Shown here: in pieces, positions 10,153-25,100 of the stretch
Position numbering within the stretch: the first letter of the stretch is position 1
Layout of the letters: every line of letters starts with the position of its first letter
Source of the DNA: Paracyclopina nana
Lineage: Eukaryota; Arthropoda; Copepoda; Cyclopoida; Cyclopettidae
Length of the DNA: 64,000 nt
NCBI GenBank assembly: GCA_019096065.1
Contig: JAGUCH010000003.1
Coordinates: 10,416,001-10,480,000, forward strand
Direction: 5' to 3'
Made by a program: the position numbers and the translations under genes
The notes under the pieces: generated by a model
The model's input: the letters and a program-made list of their open reading frames with translations, nothing else
What the model was told of the DNA's origin: nothing
The model's database searches: none

Positions 10153-13100
10153 TCAAAACCTGGTTAATCGCAGATCTGACGAGCTTTTCGAGCCCAGACT
10201 TGCCTGCAATGCAAAAAACAACAAAACTAATAATTATTGATTGAGCTTCCCTTTTTTTATTATATGGATACATTGAAAAAACCCAGCCTATTCATTGCTA
10301 GCTTCTGAAAGAGAAAAGCTACTGATAAAATCTTGAGTAGACACAACAAAAGCCTCTATAATCACTCAGGAGAGAGACTCAATGCGGCTTATTTCTGCAA
10401 AAATAGAAGCTGTACTACAATTTTCACGCGCCATGACGTCATCACTCATCCAATGATGCCTACAAAAAAGGGCTTTTACTCCAAATCCAGTTTTTTAAGT
10501 GTCATATACCAGAGTCTGATCAATAAAAAATCAAACCAACTAAAAAAATAGAGTCTGATGCATCAAAAAGCCAACTTTGCAACATAAATGAATTTATATA
10601 AAAAATTTAGAATATCTCATATTTTTCCCAGTGCCAGAATTGGCCTTTTTGAGAATCACTCTTTAAATGGTATTGGTTTAGGCCAACAAGCCACCAAAAA
10701 AAGGGAATAGTGGTTTGGTGTGTCGTCCTAAAGTGGTTTTTTGCCATCATTTACACATCTGCTTACATTTCCAGGCTGGTGCTGATGATGGCCAGAAGAA
10801 TCTCCCAATGCTTCTTCAGATGAGGAAGAGGATTCGTCTGCGAATTCTCTGGGTGGTTTGGTGGTTGAACTCAAACCACCACCACCAGGAAATTCCCCAG
10901 TTTGCAGCTGATGTTTCAGCTGAGCCGGAGACGGCTGAAACGTTGATTGGACAAACGTTTCCTTCTTCTTTTTGCTCCCGTCAACATCTTCTTGTACTTC
11001 CCCATTCTGGAGTAAAAAATCCACCAAAGAACCATGATTAATGCTTTTGGCGGCAATTTCTGCGGCGCGTGAAAATTACCAACAACTAATAGAAGTTTAG
11101 GGACATTTTTGCGCGCTAGGGCGCGCTGCGGCCAGAATGTAAACAAAGCTTTGGAGGCGGGAATTTCAAAGTTCAAAAAATGACTCCCTCAGCTGGGACT
11201 TGATGTCATCAAGTGAGGAGAGTGGTGCCATATATTTGCAGTTTTCAACTATCCTCAGAGGAGGAGTTTCAGGATTTTTTGGCACCAGACATCTAATGGT
11301 AATCTCATTTTCAGCACCTTTTAAGGAAGGCTAGCTCTACTATGCTTTTGCTGCTACTGTGTATCTGAGCATTGGATCTATTAAGTCTATCCATTAGGCC
11401 ATCACAGCAAGAGTAGCTGCCTTCCAATGAGGAGAGTGGCCAAAAATGATCATTTGCTCGCGAGCGCGCAGTGAAAGTAAAAAATGCTAATTATCACTGT
11501 AGTATCAGCTTGAGGGGCCAAAAGGCTTTTTCATAAATGCCATTATTCCACCCAACTACAAAGAAGGCATAAATTAACTCTCCCAAGTTTTGCAAACTCC
11601 AAAAAGTCACATATGTAGCATAACAAATTAGAATGAGGGGAAAGTTAAACTGCCATCTCTTCATCTGAATAAATTCCAAAGTTGAGCTCTTGAATTGCTT
11701 CACTTTTCACTTTCTTTTGAAATCAGTAGATTTTTTTTCTTTTGCCAAAAACTGCACAAATCAAAAGTGGCTTGGATTATCGAGTTGATTTTCGGCCGTT
11801 CTCTGCAGGCGCGGTATCTAAAAGAGATGCTGATACCTTTAGTGCCACTTGCTGCTGATGAAACGGCCTCTGCTGCCTCGGGATTGTAGTGTAATGCAAA
11901 TAAGGCGTGGAGGATGGAGGAGGCAAGACTGAAGAAGATCCGCAAATGAGGAGGTCATTAGTCACTTTACTAGCAGCAGCCTCTCCTGATGACCTCCGAG
12001 GTCGGGCTGCAAATACATATTTGCCCTTGGAAATTCGCGAGGTGGTGGCCGAACCAGTTTGCATCAAATGATGATGCGGAGGCCTCCATTGCTGCTGCTC
12101 AACCAAGCAATGTTGGTAGCCTGAAAAAATCACGTTTGATTACAAATGCTAAATCTCTATCCTCAGGAGTAGAAAGGCCAAATAGGCTGAAAAAAGTCCG
12201 TGTCGTCCTTCTCTGGGAAATCTTTCCAAAGTCACACGAATACGTGACTGTCATGCCTATTGCTATGCTCACTTGGCCATCTCAGCGCGCTGAATCGAAG
12301 CCTAACCTTGGAAAATCGTGGAGATCAAAATAAGGTCTTTTTTCGCTTGAAGTGATCAAAGTGCGACCTCAAATTTCGAATAAAGCCTCAAGAATGAGGC
12401 TAGCATTACGTAAATCGAGCATGGGTGAGAATAGCTCCCAGCAAGCCGTGTAGGCGATCTGATTGAGGGCCGATTCTGACGGCGACAGTTTTACACTCTT
12501 GAATATTGGATGAGACCATTCGATAGATACGCGCGAGCAGCTCTGTTGTTGGCCTTTATTGGTGTCACAAAAAGGCCACTTGCCAACGGGATTCCAAAAT
12601 TGCACAGTGGCCGCCATTATTTTAGTCGAGGTTGCGTGAGTGACGACGCGCAAATTGCGACTACATCTAACGCGTCCTCTACGTGTCAGCTGTTTATTTT
12701 TCAATTTTCCGCCATTTTTCCTCCGCTGCTCAAGATTGCGGTCTAAATGCAGCAAAAGTAGAACTGGGAGCAAAAAATGTGACTTCCTAATGGAAGCAAA
12801 TCTTGGAGTGCTGAAGACATTGTTTTAGGTTTCTCCTAGTGGTGTATCGAATTTGGGCCCGAGCTGCCGAGAATAATGAGGCAGATTTGCTACTGCATGC
12901 CTATACTGTGCTACGGCCAATAAAAAAGTGCATTAGCAGCAAAAAAAGGGGACTTTTCGCGCTGAGAAGCAGGAAAATTGCGGAGCTGCTCGCGACCCTT
13001 GTTTATGGGGAGGTAAAACGGACAGAAGAAATTACGGGACGCATTCGACCAAGTAATTGGTGAGCATATGGGGGAAAAGTCCCATTGCTACTGCAAAGGC

Positions 13101-16100
13101 AAAAAATCCCCAACTTTGCAGCCTGATCATCAAATACACACTGCTCTTTTTTGTGTGACTAACGAAGTGACCCATTTCCTTGGTTTTTTCAAGGATCAGA
13201 GCACCAAGGTGGCTTTTTGGCATTTACATCTTGGGCCTCCCATTTTTATACCTAGCTGGGCTTTCTAGACGTACAGAAAAATTAGGCCATGCATTCGTGC
13301 TCATGAGATAATTTTCACTCTATTTTTAAGGGATAAATTGAATAATTGGCTGCTTTCTATTTTGTAGAGCTGCAGAGAAGTTCTTTAAAAGGTGGATTCC
13401 TTTGAAGTATACTATATAGACACTTTTCTTCAGCTACTTCCACGTCTTCTTCTTTTATGTGTAGAGGAAAAGATACTCCCACTTCAGCCATGGAGTTGTT
13501 GCTTTTATTGACTGAAGCTTTTATTGTGGGCATGGATTGTTTGTCACTCTGACGAAAGCCTATTTAGATGCAGCAGGTAAATAAACTCCATTTCCAACCA
13601 AATTACACAGCTCGATTTGTTTTACGTCCAAAAACCACCAAAGCAAATCAATCACACACCACCACCAACACATGTTCCATGCATGTGTTTTAGTGTAATC
13701 AAGCACGAAAAAGCCCTTCAATCCAACTTTTTGCCCTTTTCTTAGCCAGAAAATGAAATTTTCATGCGAAAACCTTTTTACCCTTTTAGAAAATGGGAAA
13801 GAGAGCCCCTGATGCTATATTGATTAAGTAGCCTATTTTAAGTGCAGAATGCCTTTCAGCAGAAATTAATTTCAGGAGTTCCTTTCAAGATTATTCACTT
13901 GAAAAAGAAGCCTCAGTGGTATCAATTCAAAAAGTCGCAACTATTTTTGCCAGCACTTCTAATTTCAAACCAAGAAGGTAATAACTAACTATAGGTGATA
14001 GAAAAATTGAGGGTAGAATAAAAACAAGGAAAAACAGCACCTAAAAGTTGTATATAGCAATATTTAGAGTGGCTTTCAAGCTTTGCTTCATTTGCATTTG
14101 GGCTTTAATGGGCACTTTTGCTGCTGCTCAGAGAAAGAAGCATCTTTTTTCACACTTGGCAGCATTTAGGAGAATGAGTGTTGTAGCAAAAATGGCCTTC
14201 TGCAGGTTCCTCTTTTGCCGCTAACGCGCATTTCTCCAACTTTTGTTCAGACTCGTGAGCAACATTTTAACCAAGTGGAAGGCGAAACTCTTCAAAATTA
14301 GTAACAGATACTTCAGAAAAGTAGTGGCAATGCATATTGCAAGGAAACTGCATCAAATCCCAAACTTTGTGGCATCAGGAGGGCAAAAAGCTCGATTTTC
14401 GCATGCATAGGTTGCGCAACAATTGTTGCTGCGCTACTCACTCACGCAACCTCGCGGTAAATAAAAAAGAGTGTGCGGCACTGGCCTTGACTGGTTTTTA
14501 CGGTAATACCCCTAGCTGCTATCCTCGAATGAGAACAGCCTAATATGTCCAAATTGTCAGAAAGAAGACCTTGTTAGAATATAGAGGACCTCCATTTGAG
14601 CTGACATTTTACTGCAGTCAGTGCTAAGTTGCAGGGAGCAAAACTCTTCCACTTTGAATCTTGTGGATTTGCTGAGTCATGCCAATGCCAAATGTTTTGA
14701 CAGCAGCATTTCCCAAATATACAATTCCAGTAGGAGAACTTTTTTTGTGTGGCTGTGAAAGAGACAAATAAGCCTTTCCTTTTTGTGTGGCTCCAATAGC
14801 AGCAGAAGTAAGTCAGATGGATTGATGCGAAAAAGTATGAAATTTCAGAGTTGCTCTCCTGAGAGCTAGTTTAGCTTACATAGTTTAGAAGAAGTTTCAA
14901 GGAGGGCTTTTTGCTAACAATGAGCAAACAACAAGCAAGTAGCATAAAAAATTCTCCTGGTCTGAGAATTTCGAGAGCAAGAACCAACTTTCCACTTGGG
15001 GGGAGGAAGACCGAAACTTTTTCGCAGCATTGTTACTCCATACATTAGTAATGGATCGAATTCAAGCCCGAGCACCTCTGAAATCTTCACTGTGTGTACT
15101 ACCCTTTTAAAGAGGAAAGTTGAGTGCAAAAAAGGCCAACACCAGGCAACTTTGGCTTTCTTGCAAACTTCCAGCTCTTTGGCAGCATATCAAAGCTTGA
15201 TTACGTAAAATGGCATAAATCTAACCAGTAAGGCGAACCGTGCGGATTTTTTTCAGGCTCCCAATACAAATGGGCAACTTCTTCCAGCCAATAAAATCTT
15301 TTGCCAATGCAATGTTGCCATCTAGGGGTACTCACTACTGTCCTTGGAAAGGTCCACTGTGGCCACTGAGGAGGAAGCTGTGGTGGCCGTCATTTCGTGA
15401 TCCCAATGACGCTCTTCATTATTGGCACCACGAGGAGGAGGAGGTTCATGCTTGAACAATGAGCTGGAATTGGCGGACGACAAAGCCGTTGGAGCCGAGT
15501 GAGTGGTGGTGGAGGTTGAGCTTCTGGTAGCCCTGCGAATAGTCCTGAAGATGCCAGCTGAAATGAGGCAGAAGAGGAGAGGGAGGAAAACGGTGATTCC
15601 GATCCATCCTGGGGACAAAGCTCTGATTTGAGTGGCTGCAGGATGCTCATTAGGAACTTGTTCTGCCTGCAGCTCAACTTGACGTTCAGCACTTCGAAGG
15701 GTGAAAGCTCTCATCACAAATGCCAGACTGCGACCCTGCAATGTACAATAAACCAGAATTATGCATGAGATACTCCTTCAAGTTAACACACTGGCCCTGG
15801 CTGCCACAACAATAGCTGCTAAAGCTTATTGCAACATTGTTCTTCTTGCAGCAGTTGTTGTTGTGGTCTGCTGTTGTGATGCATTTATTTCCACATTGTT
15901 TTAATGGATCTTGGCTTAAATGCCATCATTGCATCATCACAGCTCACAAATAATGCAAAGGGCGAATTTGTTATGATGTTTGCTTTTAGCACATACGCTG
16001 GTTATTTGGGCAGCGATGGCTCGGTTATATGGCCCGATCTGGGCAAACTAGCTGCAGATATCGCTGTTGTCACGATCATCGGATTTATGATCGTTTTTTG

Positions 16101-19100
16101 TGGATCGAGCTGGTTTGGTGCTCAGTCAGAGAATTCACTCGACCACGACCAGTGTGCGCGCTTTCTATACACTTTCTGTAGTATAATGTATAGTAGTGCA
16201 ATAACGAGCCAAATTGTTGGCGATTCTGAATACATTTCCTTGTTAAGAATGGCAAACGACCGCAGCACACACTCAGATTTCTTGTTATTTTTGCTCCACC
16301 AAGAATTCAATTGTTCTTTTGTCTAAAATGGTCTTTTCGAGGAGGAGGAGGAGAAAAGAGCGCAAATGTACTAGTAGTTAATTCTTTATTGTTTTTGGAG
16401 TTTTGCGCTAGATGGCGCAGCGCGTAGTGGGTGTATGGCGCCAGTTTGTCTACGAGCTTCTTTTCCCCTCATTAACCTCAATGCCAATCTTTTATACCAT
16501 CAAGGAGATGATCTGGCTTCAAAAAGAAATGCTCGTTCTATAGATGAACCCTCGTTACTTTTTCCTTTTCCCAGTTCAACAAAAGGGGACTGTCTTTGCC
16601 AATCTAAAAGTTCAATACTACAAATCGAAATCAAGCTTGTTTACTTTCTCAGTTGTATCATAGCTCAACAATTGGGGTGAGCTGCCATTTTGTTTGAGCC
16701 GTTGGCTTTTAAAAGGGGGGTGCTAGTGGTCTCTAAAAAGCAAAAGTCAGTGGGGCAAAAGAAGAGAAATTGTTTCACATTTCTTGCTGTGAGTCCACAA
16801 AAAATGCTCAAAACTAGAATAAAAGCAAGAAAGAGCTGTCTTTGGCTCAGGTTATTTGAGTATATAAAAAGGTGAAATCAGTTTTAGAAAGCCCTCATGA
16901 AGAGCTTCTCTAAATTATTTTTATCTGAGCTACATATAAATATTTCTTGTCTGGTGAAAGTCTTACAGTAAATAAGCTGTCAAAATTGCAATCATCAGTG
17001 CCAAATAGCAGAACAAATAGGGAAAACACTCAAGGTGAAAGCTATCGGAATTCGATGAATTATCAGATAGCAAACTACTCAAATATGATAAGCCTTTCCC
17101 TCCTCAAGAGTTGACAAGGCATCGTTATATGATGGTGTATATCGTGTGCTTTTTTATTATGAAAAGGGGAATGCATCTTTCCGTCCAATGTAGGACATCT
17201 CTGTCAAACTGACAGATTTTTGGGTGCAGCCAATTTTTCAACATGCTCAAAAAGAGCGAAAGTTTTTTTTCACAAGAGAAAAAAGGAGGAAGAAGAACAA
17301 TCCAATCAAGCAGCTTCCAGCTGAATTGATTCAGAATTCTCCGGCTTTCACAACTGCGAAAAATGGCTGCATGCTTGCTTGCTTGGCGACCTTTTTCATA
17401 AAGGATCGAGAAAGTCAATCTGGTCACTTTTGCAACCAGAGATCCAGCTTCCATTTCTTAAAGCCAGTGAAGGCTACTGCAAATATTTGGTAGTCTGATG
17501 TGCCAGTGGCGCAAAAAGGAGGCAGCCTGTTTACCTTGACGTTTTGCGCAAAAATGGCCACTGTGAAGGGCGATCCATGCGGCAAGTGCTCGAAATTGAA
17601 GCTGGCCCCTTGGAAACTTCGCTGACTCGCGATTTCGTTGTCACATTTGAGCTTGTCCATGGTGACCAAATTGGACTCTGGGGTGCTGGTTTCAACCACC
17701 ACCTCGGCGAAGGTATTGTAGGGGCACAAAACGGCCACGAAATACTGCTTCAGCCCGCCATCATAGCCAGGATTGCAATCCAGGGAAATGCTGGTAAACG
17801 TCTTGTTCCTCACCTGACAGCCAGTCACTGGATCAGGGGGCCCTGAAAATTAACAGAAGCATCAGGGTCAACACTTTGAGGGAGGGGGATTAAAAGATCT
17901 ATCTCTACTCATTTGAATTTGAGCTGCCAAGATTTACTTCTCCCATTTCTACTAGCTACAGCTAAAGTAAGGCTAATGTAATGTACCTGGGTTTTTGAAA
18001 ATTAACAAGTAGAGGAAATAATTATACTTATAATTGGTTGGTATAAGGAATATTTGAAAATCCTGTTTTTTTCATACTTTCTGGAATGATGAAAAGCCTG
18101 ATACATACTAAGCCTATGGGATTTTTCAGTAGAGAAATAGAGGGTTCTCGTTTTCCACTACACAAAGTTTGGATAATTGAGAAGGACTCCTTGGCTAATC
18201 AGAGTAGAAACTCGAGTTGGCAAAACTTTGGCACAAAGAATTAAAGAGTAATTGAAGATAATTGAAACGCAGAACTCTGCAGCCCTGCTTAATTATGGAT
18301 TTTTGCAGCCAGGAAATTACACAAGTGTAATCAGCGTTTATATAAGGACACAAAGCAATCTAGATGGATGAGGAAGAAAGGGAGAGGACCAACTCGTTTG
18401 GATGGCTCTTGAAACTGATGAAGAACAAAGTGAAGAAAGCTTTGTCTGTGTACTTGTAGGGCAGCTCTCGTAAAATATTGCTCGATTATCCTCTCTGTAG
18501 TCGCAAGAGAGTGGAAACCGTAATTTTTCGCGACATACTACACTACGTTTCGAGGGATCGAGTTAAAGCCCAATCCATATCCTCTACCCAAGGCGATCTT
18601 ATCAACGATCTTGTATTAACTGCTACGCAGCCTGTCAAATGGAGATTGAATGGGCACAGCCCGCAAAAAACCGGCTCTTTTCACATGCTACTACTACGTA
18701 AAAATGGCAAAGAACCGCCACTCAACAGCTGACTTTGCAGTTTTGCGCACACTAGGAAAACAGGCTTTTAGGCCGGATTGGGGGCCATTTTTCAAGTTGA
18801 ATCAACCCACGTTTTATCTGGTGGCCAGATCTTCTTATTCAATAGATGAGGCTCCAATTTGAGAGGAGCTAGTTGCTCAATACTATTGACTATTGGGGCA
18901 AGTTACCTGCAGGTATGACGTGGAACACACACGGACTCTTTTGGAGGCCGACCTCATTGCTGGCCCAGCAACTCAGGGTGCCATAATCGATTTCGCTCTT
19001 GGGCGTGTAACTCGCCACGCTCATTGAGCCATCCGTGAAAAACTTCTCAGGGGGAAGGGTAGCAAAGTGAGTGGAAGAGTTGAACCTCCATCTGAAAAAG

Positions 19101-22100
19101 AGGAGAAATGGTGGGCTGAGTATGTACCCGCTTTTTAAAAGTTAGACGTTAGATTAAGGGGCGCGTTAACCGAAAACGGAAACTTCCTCCTATAAGCAGT
19201 TCCTTTTTGAGTTAACGCACCCCCATTCCGAAAATACATCTCAAAAGCCATTATATTTGTTTCTAACATCATTTCAATTTTTTGTAGGGAAACATTGAAA
19301 TAAACGCACTATTTTCAGTGTATTTGTTTCAAATGTCCGCGTACATACCCAGCCCCAATGGAAATGTATCCAATCAGGCACTTTCTGGGCATATGTAATT
19401 ATGCCGTAATATAGCAGCTCTTTTATCACGCTCGAATAACCCTGGGCGGGAAATTGTACTACTACTGGGTAGGTCGATAATTGTTTTTTCGGGCCGGTGA
19501 GCAGGAGCTGAACGGTTGTTGTTTCATGAAAAAGGGGCAAATCTAATAAGAGTAATGTAAGCCTGGTCTTACTTGATACTTGATGGCGGTGGATTTGAGT
19601 CAATGTGACAAATCAGCCGCGCTTCCTCGTTACGCCCCACTCCCATGGTCTGCACTGGGCGCCCGCATCTCGGGCTATCTGTCGATCCATCATCAATCAC
19701 ATTAGTCAACTAAAGACAGCCAGTTTCTCCTCATAGTATACTTACATTTCACATCGAGAAACACTTGCTGGCTTGACCCTTTGCCAGCATCGTTGGATGC
19801 CAGGCAGCTGTATTTTCCTATTGAATGATGGCCCACGTTTTGCAGCACCAGGGAAAACTGGTTAATCAGGATGCCCTCCTTTTCGTTGGGGGAGAGGGTG
19901 TCATTCTGCAAGAAAAAAGATGAGATGATGACAACCACCATTGCTATTGTTTTGCCATCATCAAAAGACCTGCTTTTTTAATTAATTTTCTGTCAATACC
20001 AGCTTGTGAGAGTACGAAAAAAACCTTATCAACATCAAGCTGCAAAAATAACGTGCACATCAACAAATTAAGTAGATGGCTTTCTAATTTCTCTGTCACA
20101 GCATGTTTTGCTTCTCTCCTCCACTGAGTTGTGCAAAATGGCAGAATTCATGCTACTATTGTTGTCAGCTCAATTTTTCTGGGGCTTTTGTTCCCCTAAC
20201 AAGCCCAGTTGTAGAAGAAGAAAAGTGTGCTAAAAGAGTAAATCTCGAGCCCAATGATGATCTCATCAAAAACCACTTGCAACCGACAGGAAAACGTATT
20301 GAGTAGCATATACTAGACGATTTTCAATAGAGCACTACTACACTTGTAGTATATCGACAGCTCACTATATTCTCTCCTCCCTAGCTGCTCTATATTCTGC
20401 GAAATAGCTGCTCTTCTACGCCTTTAAACACCCCATTTCCCAGATAGATAGGGAGATCCTTTTCGATCTTTTTACACGTCTCGTGAGCATGAAAAATACA
20501 CCACATCGTATTCCAAAGTCAGCATTTAAATTCTAGAAGAAGAAGAAAGGTCGAACGAGAGGAGCTCTTTATAACCCCGACATTTCGCCTATAAAAGATA
20601 GGAAATCAGCTTCACTTGACCAGCATAACGAAGGCAGACTTCTAGGGTGAAAAATGGCTTTCTCCTCTTTATGTATAGAGTTGTAGAGATAAATGTTCCT
20701 GTATAGTAAAAAGGTGGCTTGTATAGAATCTGAATTGAGCAAAATATGACTGCATTTGGCTCCTAAAGTGTAGTACTAAGGCCCACGTTTCACCTTTCGC
20801 GTCTTCACAGCTTTCTACGCTCATAAACAACACTTGGGACTTCACTACCTATATACCAAAATAGGTACGTACTCCACCGTAGGAAAAGCGAGCCTCGTTA
20901 CTTAAGGCATCAGCAATCGAGTTAGATTTTGATGCGTAGGAGAGCACTTTCACTTTTTTGAAAATGGCAGGGAAAAGCCGAGTCTTCATATGTGCTTTCG
21001 AATAATAAGCTTTTGCAGATCCTCAAATCCTACTGTGCTTTTCCCTCTGAGGAGGTAAAAAGGAAAGATAGCTTTTTTATCCTTGTGTGCCTTTTTTCAT
21101 ACACTAGAAATTTGGGAGCAGGAAAAAGGCTTTTTTCTACATACCTCCTCGTAATATTCTTGCCAACTTTTTTATGAGAGCTCCCAAGGGACGACGTGAG
21201 AAGGTCAAAGAGTACGAAAAACAATTTGAAAGCAACTTTGGTTGACGACAAACTTTAATTTGGAGAGCTTTTGTGCGCCCAGAATTGCCTTTTGAGTTCA
21301 ACAGGGAGAGAGTGAATAATGTGTGCTACTTACATCCTTTTTCCACGAGATTCTCTCGGCAGACGGGAAAGCATCAATTGTGCATTCAAAGTAAACATCA
21401 TCCCCCTCGCGAATGTCCACGGCATTCAATTTCGAGCCCAATTCCACACTGACCTCGGGAGGATCTGGAACGATACAATAAAGCTGTAATGTATACAGTA
21501 ATTTCATTGGAAATCAGTCAGAATGCAATATCCATTTCCTTGCGGCTTTCACTTTTGCTTCTAAGTTCACGCACAGATTTGACTTCTTTATGGCTGCAAA
21601 AACGGCTGCACTATTCATGGCAAGCTAACTTGCTAAATTTCTATCTGAACTCCAAGCAAGTGAGACACCCATTTGAGGCTTTCACTTTTACTTCGACGGC
21701 ACCTATTTATTTTCAAATGTTTGCAAACTCGAAAAGTTTGTGACAAGAGAAACAAATTAAATTATTGATCATGGCTTTCACTTTTACTTCGACGGTATCA
21801 CCTTTTTGTTACATAAACTTAATTATGAATCATGGCTTTCACTTTTACTTTAAGTGTATTTTTCTTTCATTTCAGCTACGTTTTTCCTTCACATTGAAGT
21901 TGAGTAAATTATCTTTACACAACCAAGTATGAAGGCACTAATTCTGAGAGGCTTTCACTTCGACTATATCCCAACTTATTTGGAGCTATCGTTGTAGCAT
22001 TTCATGGTGACCTCATTCAAGCAAGCTTCGCTAAGCACTCGCTCCGCTTGGCTACGCTCAAATAATCAATGCTTGATAGATGATAGCCCAAGAAGCCAAT

Positions 22101-25100
22101 CTTTGTTCTGATGGCCATTATGAAGATGACAGTTAATAAATTCTCGATGCGCTTGCCTAATGAAATATGGCTGCCATGTCCCATTTCCGCAGCCAAAGCT
22201 CCTTTTAAAGGACTGACACAACCAGGAAAAGGCCAATAGACCTGCCTTGAGGCCTTAAGGCAAAAACGACACCGAGATCAAACGATGATTCTCGCTCATT
22301 TTCAAAAAGCTGTTGAGCATAATTCCATCAAATGGAGAAATTTTTTCTTTTAAAAAAAAAACGCTTTCCTCCGCCTTTTGTGTGTAATAATATAATGGCT
22401 CTCAGCTCGGAAAGTTGCTTTTCATGTTGCAGATTTCACTCTCTGGTTTATAATTGATGAGTGAGCTGAAATGCAGCTCTAAAGTCTGACCTCGAAGCTC
22501 AAAAAAGGCAATAAAAAGCTGCTTGAATTTCATGCACAAAAGATAAGGGCCTCTTTAGCTTAGCTTCAATTCCTGTGGAATAAAACGCTCACTTGATTAT
22601 TGGCTGCAGTCGAGAAGGACTAATAAATGACATCATAAAATAAGGAGAAGCCTTTAAAGCCTCCAAAACGAAGGCCTCAATAAAGTCACTTTCCCCACCA
22701 GAAAATCTCATTCCCAAAAAGCTGACAACTGACTATTTTTCCCAGCATATCAATCCCTGAAGTTCAATAACTCAACTCGTATGGGAAAAGTAAAGATTCT
22801 GATGATGATGGGAAAATTCACTACTGCAAAAAAAATGGAAAATCCGCAAATCATTTGCCACAATTGTGGATTGGACGAGATTTGTTGGGAGAGACTTACA
22901 ATGAATCTGCAGTTTTTGGCTGGCCTTGATCTCGGAGTTTGGCACCAATGGATTTTCTACTTTGCAGGACAGCTTTCCACCATGCATTTCACGGCTGGCA
23001 CTCAGGAAAAGCGTTGACACGGTTCTGTTATCCTCTGTCACCTGCAATTTTTCAAGATATATATCTCACTTTGGCCCTTATTTTATACACCACACTGCCT
23101 CCTTATTTCGATGCCCCCCCTCGATCGTGGTATATCCAGCAGCTAGCATTGCCATTCAATTATGGCGCGACTAAAAGGCGATAAATCAATTTCTGCACAA
23201 ATCACCATATCCTCTACACCAAGTGCATAAATGAAAGCTAGCAAAAAACAGCTTAAAGTTAAGCTACAGCGCGCGTTTGTGCCACGTGGCGTGCCGCGCC
23301 GGCAAAGGCGCACGGTAAACAAACAGCTGTCAAACTCAGTTTACCCTCCTGTGAAGGCTAAAAGGCAAATATGGTCATTTCGAGTTTACGAAGAGACATT
23401 TTGGGCAACATCACGAGGGAGAGCTCTTCCAACATTTGATGTGCGTCAGGTTATTTTCCGATATTTTATGGAGACTCAATTTTAAAGTGCGCGTTCGGTG
23501 GTAAAGAGTTTACCACCACCACGTGGAGGCATACAAAATTGTAAACAAGCTCTGAAGATAGCCCTTTCAAGCTACTGTGAGTCCCAGTGTGCAGTGAAGA
23601 GAGTTGCAGATAGTTTGTTGCGGGGCAGCTTCGGAAAGGGCTTTCACTTTCCCAAGGGACTTGGAAGTTTCCATAAAAATCACAACTCAAATTGAATTTC
23701 GCCTACATCTACATGGCTGTCAATTTGGAATCGATCATCTATGGTCCATTTTATGGAGGGAGGGGGATAGGAACCAAAGGAGATGCAGGTGAAAGTCCTA
23801 TTTTGGCCAGCTATCACTGGCGGCTGCTGCTGATCCTCGTTTTTGATCTCCACTGACAAAGGTCGCACTACGAAAGGCAGAGATTAAAATTCACACTGAA
23901 ATGTACTACAGCAATGCGAGCTCACAATACAAATCCAGGATTATGGACTTGGAGAGAGCCTGGGACCTGTTGTTATTGTTGCCAGAACACGTGAACTCCG
24001 AGTGTCGATGGCGTCGAGCTAAGCTCTCAACTTTCATCGTGTTTCGAGATTTTCCCGGAATTATTTCTTCGTAGGAGCTGTCCAAAAGTTGGCCGTCCTG
24101 CCACCAGCTCACAGTGGTCGCAGGTTTGCCTGAAAACAAATTTTTTAAATCACTTTATCATATCACCCTTTTTACAACCATATAAGGGACAAAATACCAG
24201 AAGTGGGGCTTTTTGGGCGTTTTTTAGGGGCGAATGGCGAAAATACAGCAATTTCATGCAATAAACTCAAAAAAAACTCAGTAGCTCAATAAGGAAAAAT
24301 AAAAAATTTTAGCCTGTTTGAAATTAGGCCTAATAGAATAGAGCAAAAAAAAAGTTTTTTCCAGGTATAAACAAAGGTTGCAAAGTGCAATTTGGCAAAT
24401 TGGCAAAAAAGGTGATGATGATGAGTACTGCAGTTGCTTTCCATTAGTGTGATTTTTACCTCCTATTATGTCGCACGTGAGGATCAAAGTAGATCCCTCA
24501 AGGACAGGTCCCACTTTGTTACCAGCGATGTCCATGCCCCTCTCGTCCATGATAATGGCCTTTGAAGGTGGCACTAAAAAGAAGAAGAAGAAGGCATTTT
24601 TCAGGCAAAAGCTACTACATCTATTACAGGGAGCAGGGCTAATTAAATGATGGTGGTGGAGACTTTTAGAGCCCAAATGTAGATTCCCAATTAGTGGGAG
24701 TTGCTGTAGCTTGAGGGTATTTTCCAAGGAAGCTAGAAACTCATGGTACAACATGGCCTACTGGCGATTCTCTGTGAAACTTCCACTCTGTAATATAGCG
24801 CACAAAAGGAAGCCCTTTTTAAAGGGCGTAGCATTTTTCACTTAGATTCGAGGGTAACAGCTCAAAGGCCCTGCGAGCCCCGAAGGAAAGCAATATTTTT
24901 TTTTCGTACACTCGCCGAAAAAAAGATAAACAAAGGAGCTCAAGGATTTCCATTCTGAAAGTTTTGATGGCTTCAAACAGCAAGAAACTTCAGGCGTCTA
25001 TGCAGCTGCTGCTGACCACGCGTCACTGTCACGCGTCAGCTGTTAAGTTGAACTCTCTCGCGCGCGTAATGTTGACCCGTGCTTCGGTAGTTTTTCGGAG

